Assembly (NCBI GenBank): GCA_002105175.1
Contig: MCGE01000003.1
Span: forward strand, 186,001-250,000
Origin: Absidia repens
Taxonomy: Eukaryota > Mucoromycota > Mucoromycetes > Mucorales > Cunninghamellaceae
Direction: 5' to 3'
Length of the DNA: 64,000 bases
A program made the position numbers and the translations under genes. The notes beneath the pieces are model-generated. The model saw only the letters and a list, made by a program, of their open reading frames with translations, was not told the origin of the DNA and ran no database searches. Shown here in pieces: positions 61,417 through 64,000 of the stretch (positions are counted from its first letter, which is position 1; the number at the start of each line of letters is the position of its first letter).

Positions 61417-62271
61417 CTAAAAGCTACATTGAGAATCACCATCGACACCCAACTTTTCTTGGCCAAGCGGTTCTTGTTTTACTAGCAACGATTGATGAGC
61501 TTCTGCCAGTTGAGCTTCTAGCGTAGTTACCCGTTCACGTTGTCTTGATTCCTTGACTTTGGCAGCATCCCGTCCATTTTCAGCCATGGTAACTTGCGAT
61601 TGTAGTTTTTTATTGTGCGTTTCCAATTCTGCCACTCGAGATTGCAATCCTTCCATTTTCTTTAGCTTTCGTTGTCTAGATCGTCGAGCTGCATCTGTAT
61701 TTTTCAAGCGTTTCAAAACTAAGGTGTCCAAGACATCGACCATGCCAGGTGTATCATTCATTTCCCGATGTCTTTTTGTTGTTGTTACGGTGGTGATGGT
61801 GGTGGATGTTTTCGTATTGTGTATTGGAGAAACCCTAGCTGTGTTGGATATATGCAATGGGTTAATGGAATCCGGTGTCAGTGATAACGATGATGATGAT
61901 ATTAGTGAAGACGGAGAAGGATGTAAGGGCACTAGAGGAGGTATCATGATACCTTGTTGGTATTGCTGCGGCTGGTGATGTTGTAATGTTGTGAAAAAAG
62001 TCTTGAGAATAGGTGCTAGCTGTGTGGAGGATGATGCTGTATCGTTTTTTGTATGGTCCACTACACAATCGCCTACTTCCGTTTTATCGTCAGAACCATC
62101 ACAAAAAGAATGTCCTCCCCAATTGTTGTATTTTGACACCTCGCGGGATCTATCGCCTTTATTGCTCTTTGAAGGTAAAATTCCAGATTGTCGTAGGTCG
62201 CTTTCCAGCCAATCGTCCAAATCATCCGCACCAAACACACAAGAGCTGGGTTGCAGTTCGGGTTTTCCCAT
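61417..62271 (-). CDS. bZIP transcription factor, Gcn4/Cpc1-like
   Basis: Single coding exon of 284 aa from the ATG at 62271. The basic region (186-203) contains KNTDAARRSRQRK, the Gcn4-type N-x2-A-A-x2-S-R signature for AP-1-like sites, followed by a leucine-zipper coil (about 209-265). Residues 14-26 (GADDLDDWLESDL) form an acidic, hydrophobic activation-like patch. The middle is Ser/Thr/Pro/His-rich. Homologues control amino-acid starvation responses. The leader carries a short upstream open frame and a possible intron (62414-62330), which would fit translational control of the Gcn4 kind, but this is inference. Confidence 0.85.
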   Translation of the reverse strand: MGKPELQPSSCVFGADDLDDWLESDLRQSGILPSKSNKGDRSREVSKYNNWGGHSFCDGSDDKTEVGDCVVDHTKNDTASSSTQLAPILKTFFTTLQHHQPQQYQQGIMIPPLVPLHPSPSSLISSSSLSLTPDSINPLHISNTARVSPIHNTKTSTTITTVTTTKRHREMNDTPGMVDVLDTLVLKRLKNTDAARRSRQRKLKKMEGLQSRVAELETHNKKLQSQVTMAENGRDAAKVKESRQRERVTTLEAQLAEAHQSLLVKQEPLGQEKLGVDGDSQCSF

Positions 62272-62410
62272 CAAGGTGATATATATTAGATAATGTTGAG
62301 TACCAAGAAAAGTAAAAGAAGAGAAACTACTGGGGAAAAAAAAAAAAAGTAAATAGAGGGTGTGAATAGATGAAAAAGGTAAAATAATCGGTGATCAAAT
62401 AGATTATCAA

Positions 62411-62467
62411 TTACCTAAAAAGTCGCTTCATTGATTGGAGGATAAGAATCACCAGTGTCATCTTCAT
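62411..62467 (-). promoter_or_regulatory. Upstream open frame in the bZIP leader
   Basis: An 18-codon frame MKMTLVILILQSMKRLFR lies about 140 nt before the bZIP start. Its last AG|GTAATT can act as a splice donor with an acceptor CCCCAG at 62332-62330. When spliced, the frame runs through into the bZIP coding frame, so it is either a uORF or an alternative N-terminus. The next gene upstream ends only 33 nt away (62500). Confidence 0.45.
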
Positions 62468-62499
62468 ATCAATCCCGTTGCACAAGTAGGTGATCAATG

Positions 62500-63472
62500 T
62501 CAAATAACGACACCAAGATAGTGAACAATAATGCGATAGAGTGACTCCAACACCCTTGTTTTGACACCGAGTTGCTCCAATTCTTGTTGATTGTCAATTT
62601 CAGGACGCGTGGCGAGATATCCATTGTCAGTCACCAAAAGCGCAGTAGGGGTTAGTGGGATATCAACACCGAATGCATTTTCCCATGTTTTGCGTCCGTA
62701 GTTGTTGAAGTATGCACAGGTTTCTACTAATAGTGACAAAGTATCCGCAAGTTGGGCATACCTAGTAAATAAACCCAAATACGAAAATGCATTAGTATAT
62801 ATCCATGTATCTATATATATTATCCCGTATGGCCGGTTCCTTTTCTGTTTGCTGGATGTTACCTGACATAAAGATGTCTTTCACTAATAGGAAGTTCCTG
62901 ATCATAGCTACGATCAGTAGCCAATAATATATCGAGGAGATCCACAACGCACATTAATATTGGAGGTTGCCCAAACTTTTCTTGCATCATCCAACTAATA
63001 ATATCATTTTTCGATTCAGGACCTGGTGGGAGATGAATGCACGCTAAAACCTTGCGTAGTTCATACATATCTTGTACACAGCTATTGGAGGAATAAAGAC
63101 CGTTAGAATACCACAATAGCGCTTTTTTCTGTTTCGCTTACCATATCCGAATACTTTCAAGCAGCTTTGGATTGTTACGGGTTGCAAATTCTTCATGGAT
63201 AGCAGTTTCCAACGCTTCAATAGCTGGACAAAAAAGTAGCACCCATGGTCTTGTTGAATAGGATACAGCTTCACCAAAAATTTCAGCACTTCGAGATTTT
63301 TCCAAAAGTGAGGCTACCTGTTGTAGAATTTTTCTAAGGAAAAACAGTGTCAGTAAAATAACAAACGTATAACGTCAATAAGATAAATTTTAGTTAACCC
63401 ATACTTTGCATTTCCAATAGAGTCACTATCCATGCGCCAAAGGCAAGTATTGGTGTCTCTGGGATACGCCAT
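62500..63472 (-). CDS. Unknown 246-aa helical protein
   Basis: Four exons, 63472-63405, 63333-63142, 63081-62863 and 62761-62500, all phase 2 at their junctions, give 246 aa. The sequence begins MAYPRDTNTCLWRMD and is predicted mostly helical (KILQQVASLLEKS, PAIEALETAIHEEF, VQDMYELRKVLACIHLP, VVDLLDILLATDR, YAQLADTLSLLVETC). It contains seven or more Cys, no signal peptide and no transmembrane helix. The pattern suggests an alpha-solenoid or small all-helical fold. I recognise no family. The short GT...AG introns and consistent phases support it as a real gene. Confidence 0.75.
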
Positions 63473-64000
63473 GGCTGTAATCGTCAAACAAAAGAAAAAG
63501 AAACAAACAAAAATTTTCCATGCTGACCAGACAGGTACAATTTTAAATTCCGCGCTTCGTCATGAAACGAAAAATACAATGAGACATCATGAGATGTTGG
63601 TCTGTAGCGTCGTTTAGGTATCATATTCTATTATCATAAAAAAATATTCAAATCATCCCAACTAGACAGATAATCTTATTTTATATCAGAATCAGACAAA
63701 AAACTCAATTTGCATAACAAAGGCAGTATTTATTATAAACGTAGTGTGTGCGATGAGCACAAAATAAACCCGTATCAATTTCTCGTTTTTCCACCTTTCT
63801 ACATATAAATATTCACTACTGTGGCAACACTAAATATCAGCAAAAGTGAAATAACTAAATAGCCTAGTAAAAACACACTACATGAGTGCTATTGGAGGTA
63901 ATATGGGGAACCTATTACATAGGGCATTAAAGAATAAATAACATTAATCTATATGGATGATTGTAAAAAAGGATCTAATATTCTGGACAGGAAATATAAA
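63473..64000. other. Right-end flank
   Basis: 528 bp upstream of the unknown 246-aa gene. AT-rich; no second gene starts or ends here that I can support. Presumably the promoter of the minus-strand gene. Confidence 0.4.

Overview
The window is a 64 kb piece of an AT-rich, intron-rich eukaryotic genome that reads as fungal, most likely a Mucoromycota (zygomycete-type) fungus. The reasons are: introns of about 50-100 nt with GTAAGT-like donors; fungal families such as Tof1/Swi1, Snx41/Atg20-type PX sorting nexin, RTC4, DUF1765/UPF0592, Atp17 and a YPL150W/Ppk1-like kinase; and very many long A/T homopolymers. No rRNA, tRNA, CRISPR array, prokaryotic operon or viral gene was found. The phylum call is inference from style and gene content.

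Twenty-one protein genes were modelled with exon boundaries, all on canonical GT-AG introns except one GC-AG intron and two doubtful junctions. In order: C2H2 zinc-finger factor (+), single-pass PPxY membrane protein (-), Med28-like Mediator subunit (-), short Ebp2-like nucleolar protein (+), 7-TM protein (-), Tof1/Timeless (+), PX sorting nexin Snx41/Atg20 (-, frame broken once), cytosolic Hsp70 ending EEVD (-), F-box protein (-), Gly-rich protein (-), split-RING protein (+), low-complexity membrane protein (-), mitochondrial-type AAA ATPase (-), CAMKL-type kinase with UBA-like segment (+), small Ser-rich CxxC protein (+), Coq4 (-), Atp17 (+), RTC4-domain protein (-), DUF1765 protein (-), Gcn4-type bZIP (-), and an unknown 246-aa protein (-). 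They are ordinary housekeeping and regulatory genes: replication fork protection, ribosome biogenesis, chaperone, respiration (Coq4, Atp17), membrane traffic and transcription. They do not form one pathway cluster.

Gene-poor blocks at 11.4-14.9, 20.0-24.2, 25.2-30.8, 45.7-46.4, 49.3-50.7 and 51.3-55.0 kb are dominated by a dispersed repeat family found on both strands. In its sense orientation each copy has a CCCGCCCACGTGG-like E-box, a CT-rich tract, a conserved core of about 200 nt that can fold into a hairpin, and an AATAAA signal. One copy carries a compensatory change in the hairpin stem. This is the best candidate for something undescribed: a polyadenylated non-coding RNA or non-autonomous retroposon family. 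One weaker member lies inside an 884-bp element with perfect 27-bp terminal inverted repeats and TA target-site duplications (51,645-52,528).
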